From Acuticoccus sp051016205 (GTDB taxonomy: Bacteria; Pseudomonadota; Alphaproteobacteria; Rhizobiales; Amorphaceae), in the NCBI GenBank assembly GCA_051016205.1, contig CP136534.1:558001-622000 (forward strand): a stretch of DNA of 64,000 bases, given 5' to 3'. Shown in pieces: positions 1 through 9,324 of this stretch (the stretch's first letter is position 1; each line of letters starts with the position of its first letter). The position numbers and the translations under genes were made by a program. Under the pieces are notes generated by a model. It was not told the DNA's origin. It saw only the letters and a list, made by a program, of their open reading frames with translations, and did not search any database.

Positions 1-3000
1 GAGATGATGCGGTTGTTCGCAGACCTTCCTGAGGCGGTGGCTGAAACCCAAAGCATCCTTCAAAGGGTTCAGTTTTCGCTGGAGGAATTGCGCTACGAAT
101 ACCCTGAGGAGCCCACAGACCCTGGCCGCACCCCGCAAGAAACGCTGGCGCGGCTAACGGCGGATGGGGCACGGCGGCGCTATCCCAAAGGCTTGCCGGA
201 GGCTGTGGAGCGTCAGTTGGCGCACGAGCTATCGCTTATCAAAACGCTCGACTACGCGCGGTATTTCTTGACGGTCTACGATGTGGTTCGCTTTGCGCGC
301 GAGCGTGGAATCTTGGCGCAAGGCCGGGGGTCGGCCGCCAATTCCGCGGTGTGCTTTTGCCTTGGAATCACGGAGGTGGATCCCGGCCAGACGGACCTTT
401 TGTTTGAGCGCTTTATCTCGCCGGAGCGTCGTGAGCCACCTGACATCGACGTGGATTTCGAGCATGAGCGGCGCGAAGAGGTCATCCAATACATTTATGA
501 AAAGTATGGGCGGGAGCGGGCAGGGCTTGCCGCAACGGTGATCACCTATCGCGCCCGTTCCGCAGCGCGTGAGCTGGGCAAGGCGCTCGGGTTTTCTGAG
601 GACGCGGTATCGGCGGTGGCAGGGTCGGTCTGGGGCTGGTCGAGCCAGGGGATTGACCCTGAAGATGCCGCCCGCGCCGGCCTCGACCCAAGGGACCATC
701 GCATTGGCCATCTTATTAGGCTGTCGCGGGAGATTGCCGGCTTCCCCCGGCATTTGTCTCAGCATGTGGGCGGTTTCGTCATCACCCGTGGGCGGCTTGA
801 TGAGTTGGTGCCGATCGTCAAGGCGGCGATGGATGACAGAACCACCATCGAGTGGGACAAGGACGATCTTGAAGCGCTCGGCATGCTCAAGATCGACGTC
901 TTGGCGCTTGGCATGCTGACCTGTCTTCGCAAAGGTTTGGCGCTACTGGCTGCCCACTACCGCCACGACTTTCCCCAAAGCACTGCGACGCCCCTGTTGG
1001 AGGCGCATGCCGCCGAGTCGCATGAGGATTCAGCGCCGCGCGAAGCCTTCTCGCTCGTTGATGAAGCCCATCAGGCAGAGGGCGCCCGCAAGGGGCAGCA
1101 TGCGCTCCCGCCCCAGCTGCCGGACGCTGGCGTGCCCCAATATGATGACTGGCCCGTCACACTTGCCACCATCCCGCCGGATGATCAGGAGGTCTATGAG
1201 ATGATCTGCCGGGCCGACACGCTCGGCGTTTTTCAGATCGAAAGCCGTGCGCAGATGACCATGCTGCCGCGACTGCGCCCCAAAAATTTCTATGACCTGG
1301 TGATCGAGGTGGCCATCGTCCGCCCCGGACCCATTCAGGGCGATATGGTTCACCCTTATCTGCGGCGCCGGCAGGGGAAGGAGAAAGTCACCTACCCCTC
1401 CAAAGAGCTGGAGCAGGTGTTGGCCAAGACGCTCGGCGTGCCGCTGTTTCAAGAGCAAGCCATGCGCATTGCCATTGTCGCGGCAGGATTTACGCCAGCG
1501 GAGGCCGATCAACTGCGCCGGGCCATGGCCACCTTTAAGAAGGTCGGCACCATCGGCACTTTCCAGCAAAAGATGATCGATGGGATGAAGGAAAAAGGCT
1601 ACGACCCTGCCTTTGCCGAGCGCTGCTTCAAGCAGATCGAGGGCTTTGGCGAGTACGGCTTCCCGGAGAGTCATGCGGCAAGCTTTGCGCTTTTGGTCTA
1701 CGCCTCGTGCTGGCTGAAGTGCCATTACCCCGATGTCTTCTGCGCGGCGCTGTTGAACAGCCAGCCCATGGGTTTTTACGCCCCTGCACAGATCGTACGC
1801 GATGCACGCCACCACGGTGTCGAGGTGCGCCCCGTGGACATCAACCTGTCCCAATGGGATTGCGTGCTTGAGCCCGGTCCCATCGCGGCGGACAGGCTTC
1901 ACAAAAGGAACGCGTCGATGCGCGGGGCAATCCGCTCGACAATGTCGGTGCGCCTCGGCTTTCGCCAAGTCAAAGGGCTGGGTGAGGAGGTGCTGCGCCA
2001 AGTGGTGGCTGAGCGTGGCAAAGGCTACGATTCGGTGCGCGATCTTTGGCTGCGCACGGGCCTTCCCCGCGCGACCATTGAGCGGCTGGCCGATGCCGAC
2101 GCGTTCGGGTCGCTTGGTCTTGGTCGCCGCGACGGTCTGTGGGCAGCGCGCGGGCTCGACCAAAAGGGGCGGGCGGAGGACCTGCCACTGTTTGCCGCGG
2201 CCGACACGGCGGACCTGCAAAAGGATGCGGCCGCGGTCTTGCCGCCGATGCCCCCTGGTGAGGAGGTCATCAACGACTACCGTTTCCTCTCCCTTTCGCT
2301 GCGCGCGCACCCTGCCCAATTTGTCCGCCACCGCCTCTTGCGCGAAGGGGTGCGGCAGGCTGAGGACATCGAGCGGTGGGCAGGCAAGGGTGCGGTGTCG
2401 GTTTGCGGCCTGGTTCTTGTCAGGCAGCGGCCCGGCTCGGCCAAAGGCGTCATCTTCATGACGCTTGAGGATGAGAGCGGCATTGCCAACGTCATCGTCT
2501 GGCCGAAGGTGTTCGAGCGCTATCGCCAGGCGATCTTGGGGGCGCGGTTCGTCATGGCCAAGGGCAGAGTTCAGGCCGAAGACGGCGTGGTGCACCTTGT
2601 GGCGAACACGGTGGAGGACCGCACCCACCTCCTCACCCACCTGACGGAGGAGCTGGGCGGGTGGGATGCGCTGGACCGTGCCGACGAAGTCAAACGGCCT
2701 ACCAATGACCTGCGCTTTAACCCCAAGGCGCGCTCGCGCCTGTCCCGCCTCATCGAAGAAGCGCCTGAACTGTCGGGCGACCTTGCACAATACGTCTCGG
2801 ACAATCGCCACGTGCTCGCCTCGCTGGAGGCCCACGCCGTCGCCGCTGCAAAGATCGACCCCGCCATCCCGGCGGCTGAGCGCATGGCGCACTCGCACAT
2901 GCCGCCGTTGCCGTCCTCCGCCTGGGGCAGCGGGCGCATGGCAGCGACCGCCCTTGGCACATTGGGTCAAGGGGTCGAGGCGGCACGCACCAAGCGGGTT

Positions 3001-3027
3001 CTCCCCAAAGGACGCAACTTCCATTGA
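1..3027 (+). CDS. dnaE2: Error-prone DNA polymerase III alpha subunit DnaE2 (ImuC), 5' end outside window
   Basis: The reading frame is open from base 1, so the N-terminal PHP domain and start lie upstream; about 1008 residues are visible. Family C polymerase signatures are clear: GRGSAANS near residue 105, the catalytic PDIDVDFE near residue 150, and VRPGPIQGDMVHPYLRRR in the fingers. An OB-fold (VSVCGLVLVRQRPGSAKG onward) follows, and the protein ends in RNFH, typical of DnaE2 rather than replicative DnaE1. DnaE2 works with ImuA/ImuB in SOS-induced translesion synthesis; those partners are not in the window and may lie upstream. A segment of about 60 residues (nt 975-1155) is inserted before the conserved VTLATIPPDD and looks lineage-specific. 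Family assignment is firm. Confidence 0.95.
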   Translation, partial: EMMRLFADLPEAVAETQSILQRVQFSLEELRYEYPEEPTDPGRTPQETLARLTADGARRRYPKGLPEAVERQLAHELSLIKTLDYARYFLTVYDVVRFARERGILAQGRGSAANSAVCFCLGITEVDPGQTDLLFERFISPERREPPDIDVDFEHERREEVIQYIYEKYGRERAGLAATVITYRARSAARELGKALGFSEDAVSAVAGSVWGWSSQGIDPEDAARAGLDPRDHRIGHLIRLSREIAGFPRHLSQHVGGFVITRGRLDELVPIVKAAMDDRTTIEWDKDDLEALGMLKIDVLALGMLTCLRKGLALLAAHYRHDFPQSTATPLLEAHAAESHEDSAPREAFSLVDEAHQAEGARKGQHALPPQLPDAGVPQYDDWPVTLATIPPDDQEVYEMICRADTLGVFQIESRAQMTMLPRLRPKNFYDLVIEVAIVRPGPIQGDMVHPYLRRRQGKEKVTYPSKELEQVLAKTLGVPLFQEQAMRIAIVAAGFTPAEADQLRRAMATFKKVGTIGTFQQKMIDGMKEKGYDPAFAERCFKQIEGFGEYGFPESHAASFALLVYASCWLKCHYPDVFCAALLNSQPMGFYAPAQIVRDARHHGVEVRPVDINLSQWDCVLEPGPIAADRLHKRNASMRGAIRSTMSVRLGFRQVKGLGEEVLRQVVAERGKGYDSVRDLWLRTGLPRATIERLADADAFGSLGLGRRDGLWAARGLDQKGRAEDLPLFAAADTADLQKDAAAVLPPMPPGEEVINDYRFLSLSLRAHPAQFVRHRLLREGVRQAEDIERWAGKGAVSVCGLVLVRQRPGSAKGVIFMTLEDESGIANVIVWPKVFERYRQAILGARFVMAKGRVQAEDGVVHLVANTVEDRTHLLTHLTEELGGWDALDRADEVKRPTNDLRFNPKARSRLSRLIEEAPELSGDLAQYVSDNRHVLASLEAHAVAAAKIDPAIPAAERMAHSHMPPLPSSAWGSGRMAATALGTLGQGVEAARTKRVLPKGRNFH

Positions 3028-3246
3028 TCGGTCGCCCGAACGCCACGCACCGTGCCGGGGGAACGATCGCAGCATCAGCCACGTTCAGACCTTCAAGGAA
3101 AACCATCCTGTTGCTTGCCCGCCCACTGAGCGGGGCGACCACCCTCTCGCGTGCCCACGCACCCACCGAGGGGCCTGGCCCGAGGACGCCGACCCATCCT
3201 GACGGTCGGCCCGCGTGCCGCCCTTGGCGATGAAGACGGATAGACG
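3028..3246. other. Intergenic gap between dnaE2 and the FNT gene
   Basis: These 219 bases hold no convincing gene. The reading frames crossing them are short and lack family resemblance. No T-rich terminator or clear promoter box was recognised. Confidence 0.4.
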
Positions 3247-4104
3247 ATGACGGAAGACAACAAAGAAGACGGTTCCGACCCGTCCAACATGAACCTGTCG
3301 CACGTGGAGGAGCGCGACGCCCTCGAACGTGCCGGCCCGCGCGCGCCGGTGGTCTACGCCGCCATTTCCGCCAGAGGCAATGAGGAGATGGGCCGGCCGC
3401 TGATCTCCCTGGCGGGGTCGGGCATATCGGCAGGCCTCGTGATCATGGTGTCGGTGGTCGCCGAAGGGCTCCTGCACATGGTCCTGCCTGAGTTCAAAGG
3501 CAGTTCGGCAGTCTCCGACATTGGCTACACCCTCGGGTTCATCATCGTCATCTTGGGGCGCATGCAGCTCTTCACCGAAGACACGGTGACGCCTGTGCTG
3601 CCGCTTCTCGCCCACCCTTCTACCAAGGCCTTTGTGCGCACGGGCCGGCTTTGGGTGGTGGTGTTTGCGGCCAACCTTGTGGGCACATTCATCGCCGCCT
3701 TGATGCTGACCAAGGGGGGGATCGTCACGGCCGAGCAGCTGGAGGCCATCTTGTACGTGTCGGCGAAGGTGCACAACCACGGCCCACTGGACACGATGCT
3801 TCTGGCGATCCCCGCAGGCTTTTTGATTGCCGCCCTTGTGTGGTGCATGCCGTCGGCGAAGGGCAACGAGCTGCTCCTGATCTTCTTCATCACCTACGCC
3901 ATTGCGCTGGGTGACTTCGCCCACGTGATTGCGGGCTCTGGCGAGGCCTTCCTCCTGCTCCTCAACGGTCAGGCCGAGCTTGGCTTCGTGTTCTTCGGGT
4001 ACATCGCCCCGGCCTTCGCCGGCAACGTGTTGGGTGGGACGGTGTTGTTTGCCACTCTTGCCTACGTGCAGGTGATGGAAGAGATCGCATCACACAAGCG
4101 ATAG
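3247..4104 (+). CDS. Formate/nitrite transporter (FNT) family channel
   Basis: The 285-residue protein has a charged, probably cytoplasmic N-terminus of about 45 residues followed by six hydrophobic segments, matching the aquaporin-like FNT fold that forms pentameric inner-membrane channels for small monovalent anions such as formate or nitrite. Helix-breaking stretches typical of the family are present (for example LGFIIVILGRMQLFTEDT and the late AFAGNVLGGTVLF segment). It resembles the YfdC-like branch more than FocA. It stands alone, with no formate or nitrite enzyme beside it, so the substrate cannot be named. The ATG at 3247 precedes MTEDNKEDG and is the first good start after dnaE2. Confidence 0.85.
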   Translation: MTEDNKEDGSDPSNMNLSHVEERDALERAGPRAPVVYAAISARGNEEMGRPLISLAGSGISAGLVIMVSVVAEGLLHMVLPEFKGSSAVSDIGYTLGFIIVILGRMQLFTEDTVTPVLPLLAHPSTKAFVRTGRLWVVVFAANLVGTFIAALMLTKGGIVTAEQLEAILYVSAKVHNHGPLDTMLLAIPAGFLIAALVWCMPSAKGNELLLIFFITYAIALGDFAHVIAGSGEAFLLLLNGQAELGFVFFGYIAPAFAGNVLGGTVLFATLAYVQVMEEIASHKR

Positions 4105-4244
4105 AGCGGGCCTTCGGCCGCGCCATTCGCTTGCAACGCCCACCGATGGGTCGACCGGGATGCCCGTCTAAGGGGCGATGAAACCCGGTCGGCGAAAGGT
4201 CCGATCGCAGCCGAATGCTCGGCCCGGCGGCGCGTGCAACCCAC

Positions 4245-4544
4245 CTATGCGTGGCGGTTTGCCTGGCTTTCAAAGGCGGCGCGCTCGTCCGGGGTGGCTT
4301 CGCGCTGGTGCTTTGCTTTCCATTCGTCATAGGGCATGCCATAGACCCGTTCGCGCGCCGACGGGCGGTCCATCTCGACCCCTGCCTCGGCTGCGGCTTC
4401 CTCGTACCACCGCGACAGGCAGTTGCGGCAGAACCCCGCGAGATTCATGAGTTCAATGTTCTGTACGTCATTGCGCGCCTCAAGGTGGCTCAGCAGCTTC
4501 CTGAACGTGGCAGCGTCCAGTGCATCGCGTGTCTTGGCGTCCAT
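4245..4544 (-). CDS. DUF1244 domain protein
   Basis: This small protein (99 residues from the chosen start) matches the DUF1244 family, common in alpha- and gammaproteobacteria. Its hallmark segment includes NDVQNIELMNLAGFCRNCL followed by SRWYEEAA. The invariant cysteine pair in FCRNCL and the C-terminal YGMPYDEWKAKHQ are present. Its biochemical function is unknown. The ATG at 4544 is preferred over 4577 because a GAGG lies about 10 nt ahead of it and family members begin close to this point. In related genomes it often sits near DUF1036 and pyk, as it does here across an AT-rich gap. Confidence 0.85.
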   Translation of the reverse strand: MDAKTRDALDAATFRKLLSHLEARNDVQNIELMNLAGFCRNCLSRWYEEAAAEAGVEMDRPSARERVYGMPYDEWKAKHQREATPDERAAFESQANRHA

Positions 4545-4577
4545 GTCGGGAAGATCCTCGTTGCAAAAATAGAACAT

Positions 4578-4990
4578 TGGTTAACGATGTGGAGCGTTTG
4601 TATGGCTCTGCCATCCCCGAAAATTACCGAGTCGACAGGTTCGACTTTTGCGTTTGTGCGACACTTCATAGAAACGCTAAGCGTCACGCAGAAGAATCTT
4701 TGACAACTTTGTGGCACTCTCGCGGCTGGCCTAAAGAACTGGTTGATCCGCGTAAGTTGTTTGGAAAAATTTTTGCAAGGATTTTTAGCAAAAAATCTGT
4801 GGATGTTTTACCAATGTCGCGTTGGGTGAGATAGGGCGTTAGTAACATTAGATTGCGAAAGTGATTCGATCGCTCTCACCGGCATTTTGCTGGTGGACTG
4901 TTGGTGCGACCGCTCTAGGTGGTCGCGATTGACAAGGGGTGTGTAACCTCGCATGACAGCGCTTAGGTTTGCGCCGCGAACACGTTGACG
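4578..4990. other. AT-rich intergenic island upstream of DUF1036
   Basis: About 410 bases without a credible gene and visibly richer in A and T than the rest of the window. It holds AAAAATTTTT and a perfect 7-bp inverted repeat GATTTTT/AAAAATC at 4780-4797, followed by TGTGGATGT, which resembles a DnaA box at 7 of 9 positions. A further short hairpin (GCGACC/GGTCGC) lies near 4907-4927. A TTGACA hexamer at 4929-4934 could be a -35 box for the DUF1036-pyk pair, but no good -10 follows at the right spacing. No remnant of a DUF2312/GapR gene, which I recall occurring at this spot in related genomes, could be recognised. Confidence 0.5.
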
Positions 4991-5476
4991 ATGAACGAAA
5001 ACAAGGACGGCTCGCTGCACATGTTCCGCTCGATCGGCTTAGTAGTGCCAACGCTCATTGGCGCGATTGTTGCGAGCTTCGGATCTCTCGCCACATCGTC
5101 CGAAGCTCATGCCGAGCTCAGGCTCTGCAACAAGACTCCGGTGCAAATCGGCATCGCCATTGGCTACAAGAGCCACGAAAAATGGGTCAGCGAGGGCTGG
5201 TGGAATCTCGACGCTGAAAGCTGCCAGGTGGTGGTCGACGGCCCCCTCCCTTCCCGCTACTACTACCTCTACGCCCTTGATTATGAAGAGGGCGGCGCGT
5301 GGAACGGTACTGCAATGATGTGCACCCACGACAAAGAATTCACCATCGAAGGCACTGGCGATTGCGTCGCGCGCGGCTATGAACGACGCGGCTTCGTGGA
5401 GGTCGACACCGGCGACAAACTGTCCTGGACCGTTCAGCTCACCGAGCGACCGAAAGGCGGTATCGGCGGTCAATGA
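4991..5476 (+). CDS. DUF1036 domain protein, probably exported
   Basis: The 161-residue protein starts with a basic N-terminus and a hydrophobic stretch (FRSIGLVVPTLIGAIVASFG) ending near EAHAELRLCN, consistent with a signal peptide and a periplasmic mature domain. The rest is a DUF1036 domain, with LRLCNKTPVQIGIAIGYK, GWWNLDAESCQVV and YYLYALDY; cysteines lie in LCN, SCQ, MCT and DCV. Function is unknown. Three starts are possible: TTG 4985, ATG 4991 and ATG 5021; none has a strong ribosome site. The stop overlaps the pyk start by four bases (ATGA), indicating translational coupling. Confidence 0.82.
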   Translation: MNENKDGSLHMFRSIGLVVPTLIGAIVASFGSLATSSEAHAELRLCNKTPVQIGIAIGYKSHEKWVSEGWWNLDAESCQVVVDGPLPSRYYYLYALDYEEGGAWNGTAMMCTHDKEFTIEGTGDCVARGYERRGFVEVDTGDKLSWTVQLTERPKGGIGGQ

Positions 5477-6903
5477 GGCGATCCCGCAGGGTCCGGATCG
5501 TCGCCACGCTAGGACCTGCATCATCCCACTTTGAAGAGATCGAGGCGCTCCATCGCGCCGGTGCGGATGTGTTCCGCATCAACATGAGTCATGCCAGCCA
5601 CGACCTGATGCGTACGTTGTGTGCGCGCATTCGCGAGGTCGAGCGCGAGGTGGGCACTCCCATCACAATCCTTGCCGACCTGCAGGGCCCCAAGTTGCGC
5701 ATCGGCAGCTTTGCGGAGGGGTCGATCACGTTGAAGAACGGCGCCACCTTCGTCCTGGACAGGGAGAAGACCGATGGCGACGAGACCCGCGTCCACCTCC
5801 CCCACCCTGTGATCCTGAGCGCTTTGCGCAAAGACCATCGCCTCCTTCTGGATGACGGCAAGATCACCTTGCAGGTGACGGAGGCCTCGCCCGAGCGGGT
5901 GGTCACCGAGGTGGTGCAGGGCGGCAAACTGTCCGACCGCAAAGGGGTGAGCTGCCCCGACACGCTGCTGCCCCTCGGCGCTTTGACCCCCAAAGACCGC
6001 AGCGATCTTGAAGCGGCGCTGGACGCACGGGTCGATTGGATTGCCCTGTCCTTCATCCAGCGCCCCGAGGACCTTGCTGAGGTGCGCAAGGTGGCGCGCG
6101 GCCGTGCCAGCGTCCTTGCAAAGATCGAAAAGCCCCAGGCCATCGAGCGGCTCGAAGAGATCATGGAACTGTCCGACGCGGTCATGGTCGCCCGCGGCGA
6201 CCTCGGTGTGGAAATGCCGCTCGACATGGTGCCGGGTCTGCAAAAGCGGATCGTGCGGTCTGCAAGGCGCGCCGGCAAGCCTGTGGTCGTCGCCACGCAG
6301 ATGTTGGAAAGCATGATCAATGCGCCGGTGCCGACCCGCGCGGAGGTGTCGGACGTTGCGACCGCCGTGTTCGAAGGGGCGGACGCTGTGATGCTGTCGG
6401 CGGAGTCGGCGGCTGGCGAGTTTCCCATCGAGGCGGTGCGCACCATGGACAGGGTCGCCCAGTCGGTGGAGAAGGACCCCAACTACCGCTCGATCCTGCT
6501 TGCCCAAAGGGTGGCGCCCGAGCCGACGGGTGCCGACGCGCTCGCGGCAGCTGCCACACAAATTGCCGAAACGCTGAACATCAAGGCGGTGGTCTGCTAC
6601 ACCAAGTCAGGCGGAACGGCAGCGCGTGTGTCGCGGGAGCGGCCGTTGTGCGCCATCCTCACCCTTTGCCCCGAGATGGAGACCGCGCGCAGGCTCGGCA
6701 TCGTTTGGGGCCTTGATGCTGTGTTGTGCCCTGAAGCGCGCGACATCGACGATTTGATCGCGATGGCCGGGATGATCGCCGTCGATATGGACATCGCCAA
6801 GACAGGCGATCGCCTCCTTGCCATTGCCGGTATGCCTTTACAAACGCCAGGCGTCACCAATGTGTTGCGCCTCGGTTTTGTCCGCTCCTCGGACGAGCGC
6901 TAA
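5473..6903 (+). CDS. pyk: Pyruvate kinase
   Basis: Pyruvate kinase converts phosphoenolpyruvate and ADP to pyruvate and ATP, the last step of glycolysis and the Entner-Doudoroff route. The 476-residue length is normal. Visible signatures include TLGPAS near the start, FRINMSHA, the B-domain lid after ADLQGPKLRIG, the active-site AKIEKPQA with its catalytic lysine, MVARGDLGVEMP, and ATQMLESMI. The C-terminal regulatory domain includes TKSGGTAARVSRERP. It is translationally coupled to the DUF1036 gene (4-nt overlap). Confidence 0.97.
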   Translation: MRRSRRVRIVATLGPASSHFEEIEALHRAGADVFRINMSHASHDLMRTLCARIREVEREVGTPITILADLQGPKLRIGSFAEGSITLKNGATFVLDREKTDGDETRVHLPHPVILSALRKDHRLLLDDGKITLQVTEASPERVVTEVVQGGKLSDRKGVSCPDTLLPLGALTPKDRSDLEAALDARVDWIALSFIQRPEDLAEVRKVARGRASVLAKIEKPQAIERLEEIMELSDAVMVARGDLGVEMPLDMVPGLQKRIVRSARRAGKPVVVATQMLESMINAPVPTRAEVSDVATAVFEGADAVMLSAESAAGEFPIEAVRTMDRVAQSVEKDPNYRSILLAQRVAPEPTGADALAAAATQIAETLNIKAVVCYTKSGGTAARVSRERPLCAILTLCPEMETARRLGIVWGLDAVLCPEARDIDDLIAMAGMIAVDMDIAKTGDRLLAIAGMPLQTPGVTNVLRLGFVRSSDER

Positions 6904-7036
6904 CCCTTTCGACACGACATCGATGGTGCCATTGCCCGGCGTGGCCTGAATGAGTTCCTGGAAAAATACAACCAAAGGGTATTGAAGTGGGCATATACTG
7001 CCGCATACTCTATCTAAAATAGAATTGAGGTGGTTG
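6904..7036 (+). promoter_or_regulatory. AT-rich leader of the glycosyltransferase gene
   Basis: The last 60 bases before the glycosyltransferase are locally AT-rich (GGCATATACTGCCGCATACT and TATCTAAAATAG). TTGAAG near 6982 followed by ATACT/TAAAAT-like stretches could form a promoter, but no box pair fits the consensus well. GAGGTG seven bases before ATG 7037 is a good ribosome site and favours that start over the in-frame TTGs at 7025 and 7034. Confidence 0.35.
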
Positions 7037-9301
7037 ATGCTGTTTGAAGGCCCGCCCCCGTCGTCCGCAGCCGCGTCGCGGTCGCCCGGCCAACAGGGTG
7101 CGTCGGCGCGAAGCGGACGTGGCGCCGACGACGACACTGCCGCAGCCCACACCGTCCACGCTGCCAAGGGTTTTGGGACCGGCCCGCGCGGTTTCGGCGC
7201 TGCACCCAACGCGGATGAACCTGCGCCGGCAGAAGCGCTTTCTTCGGAAGCGAAGATGCCCTCCCCGCGCGAGGCCTGCATCATTTTCGGTCTTGCCAAC
7301 CGCACCGATGCGCCGCACCGCCGGCCAGGGTTCACCCCTCGCCCTTTGTCGGAGGCGCTCGAAAAGGCAACGGCTGAGGAGTGCCTGGACGCCATCTTCG
7401 CCATTGCCGTCGGCGGTCCCGCAGGCGACATCATAAACGCCGCGCACGGCAAGGCCCACCGGCGTCCGTTCGACGATGAGACCTACTATCGCGCCATTGC
7501 CGCCTGGCTCGGCTGCGCCTTCGACACGGGCGCTGACGTGGAGCGGCTTGCCCGCGGGCGCGAGGCCAAGGTGGTCTACAAGGACGATGGCGCGCTTTTG
7601 CACGTGACGGTGGACGGGGCGCGCCTCCTCGTCATGACCCCTGCGCCTGCATGGCTCCCCCGGCTTGCTGCCCTCGTCTGCCGGCAGCCCGAGGTGGCCG
7701 CGCATGTGATGATTGTTCCGCCAAAAGCCCTGTCGCGCTTGCCGTCCGCATCCGGCGCGACGGTGTTTCGCGGTCGGCTCGACCCCCTCCACGACGTGCC
7801 GCCCCAGGAGGTGGCCGACAAGGTGTTCACCAAGGGGCAGGTGGCAGCGTTCGCCGTTGCCGTCGCGGCGCTTCTGGCGGCCGCCATTGCCGCCCCGTCT
7901 GCCCTTGCAATGGTCGGTCTGGTCTCGGTCAATCTTGCCCTCTTCGCCTATGCCGCAACGCGTGCGCTGGCCATTGCCCACGGCAAGCATGTGCACCCAC
8001 CGCGTAAGCGCCTGCGCTCTTCAGAGCTGCCTGACTACACCATCCTCGTGCCGCTCTACCGGGAGGATGAAGGCCTCATCCAGCTTGTGCGGGCGTTGCG
8101 ACGGCTGGACTACCCGCGGGAAAAACTGGACATCCAATTTCTCGTGGAGGCCGATGACCTTATGACCCAAAGGGCTGTGCGCAGCGCTGCCCGCTACCTC
8201 AATTGCCGGATGAGCGTGGTGCCGGAGGGGTCCCCGCGCACCAAGCCGCGGGCGCTGAACGTGGGTCTGCGTCAGGCGCGCGGGGAGATCGTCACCATCT
8301 ACGACGCTGAGGATCGGCCTGACCCGATGCAGCTTCGCATCGCCGCGGAGACGTTTGCCGCCGCCCCGCCGGAGCTTGCCGCACTCCAGGCGCGCCTCAC
8401 CATCGACCATGTGCGTGACAACTGGCTGACGCGCATGTTCGCCATCGAGTATGCCTGCCTGTTCGACCATATCTTGCCCATGGTCGCGTCGCGCAACCGG
8501 CTGATCCTGCTCGGCGGGACGTCCAACCACTTCCGCGTCGATGCCCTGAAGGAGGTCGGTGGATGGGACCCCTATAACGTCACCGAAGACGCTGACCTTG
8601 GCGTGCGGCTCGGCCGATCCGGCTACAGGATCGCGATGATCGATTCCGACACCTTCGAAGAAGCGCCGCTCACCATGTCGGCATGGCTGAAACAGCGCTC
8701 GCGTTGGTTCAAAGGGTGGCTTCAGACCTGGCTCGTGCATCACCGCAACCCTGTGGCGCTGGTGCGTGAACTGGGCATCGTCGATGCCTTCGTCTTCAAC
8801 CTTTACATAGTCGGCGGCCTGCTTGCGGCGGTCGCTCACCTTGCCTTTGTGACGCAGATCGGTTTTGCGGCGGGCGGGATGGGGAGCGTTCTGTCAGGCT
8901 CCGCCGGGTGGTTGTCGGTGGCTCAGTTGGGGGTGTTTGCGTTCGGCTACGGGGCCAGCCTTGCCTTGGGCGCGGTCAGTGCGGCGCGGCACCGAACCAG
9001 CGGTGTGGGGGCGTTCGCCGTGGTGTGGTTCCCGCTCTACTGGATCTTGATGGGGATTGCCGTCGCCATTGCCCTTCACGACCTGATCCGCCACCCCCAC
9101 CACTGGCGCAAGACCACCCATGGCCTTGCCAAACGCCCCCGCCTTGCCGGCCGCACAGCCGCCCTGCCAAGGGCGTCGGTCCAAAAGCGTGCGCTCGCCA
9201 GCGAGGCAGCGGGGGAGGACAATGGCTTGGTCGCCACCCACTGGCCGCCTTCGGCCGCCACCCTTGAGGACGCGCCGCCATTGCGTGCGGGCGCAGGCTG
9301 A
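7037..9301 (+). CDS. Family 2 glycosyltransferase, XagB-like, membrane-bound
   Basis: The 754-residue protein has a long N-terminal region containing a segment (FDDETYYRAIAAWLG) resembling the N-terminal domain of type II secretion ATPases, as in XagB-like polysaccharide synthases. Two membrane helices (AFAVAVAALLAAAIAA and following) precede a GT2 catalytic domain with YTILVPLYREDE, the D-D-D residues (VEADD, YDAEDRPDP, TEDADLG) and the processive-synthase motif QRSRW. At least three more helices and a basic tail follow. It probably polymerises or transfers a sugar to an exopolysaccharide at the inner membrane. No cellulose-synthase or export partner is adjacent, so the product is unknown. 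Confidence 0.85.
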   Translation: MLFEGPPPSSAAASRSPGQQGASARSGRGADDDTAAAHTVHAAKGFGTGPRGFGAAPNADEPAPAEALSSEAKMPSPREACIIFGLANRTDAPHRRPGFTPRPLSEALEKATAEECLDAIFAIAVGGPAGDIINAAHGKAHRRPFDDETYYRAIAAWLGCAFDTGADVERLARGREAKVVYKDDGALLHVTVDGARLLVMTPAPAWLPRLAALVCRQPEVAAHVMIVPPKALSRLPSASGATVFRGRLDPLHDVPPQEVADKVFTKGQVAAFAVAVAALLAAAIAAPSALAMVGLVSVNLALFAYAATRALAIAHGKHVHPPRKRLRSSELPDYTILVPLYREDEGLIQLVRALRRLDYPREKLDIQFLVEADDLMTQRAVRSAARYLNCRMSVVPEGSPRTKPRALNVGLRQARGEIVTIYDAEDRPDPMQLRIAAETFAAAPPELAALQARLTIDHVRDNWLTRMFAIEYACLFDHILPMVASRNRLILLGGTSNHFRVDALKEVGGWDPYNVTEDADLGVRLGRSGYRIAMIDSDTFEEAPLTMSAWLKQRSRWFKGWLQTWLVHHRNPVALVRELGIVDAFVFNLYIVGGLLAAVAHLAFVTQIGFAAGGMGSVLSGSAGWLSVAQLGVFAFGYGASLALGAVSAARHRTSGVGAFAVVWFPLYWILMGIAVAIALHDLIRHPHHWRKTTHGLAKRPRLAGRTAALPRASVQKRALASEAAGEDNGLVATHWPPSAATLEDAPPLRAGAG

Positions 9302-9324
9302 CCGCTTCCATGACGGGCCGGGCG

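Noticed and set aside
1030..3075. Long open frame (about 680 codons) on the minus strand opposite dnaE2
   Set aside because: It has no recognisable motif and its composition is what high GC and codon bias in dnaE2 produce on the opposite strand. Similar shadows occur opposite priA, pyk and the oxidase genes.
4578..4990. Chromosomal replication origin
   Set aside because: Only one imperfect DnaA-like box was seen, and the neighbouring genes are not those usually found at alphaproteobacterial origins.
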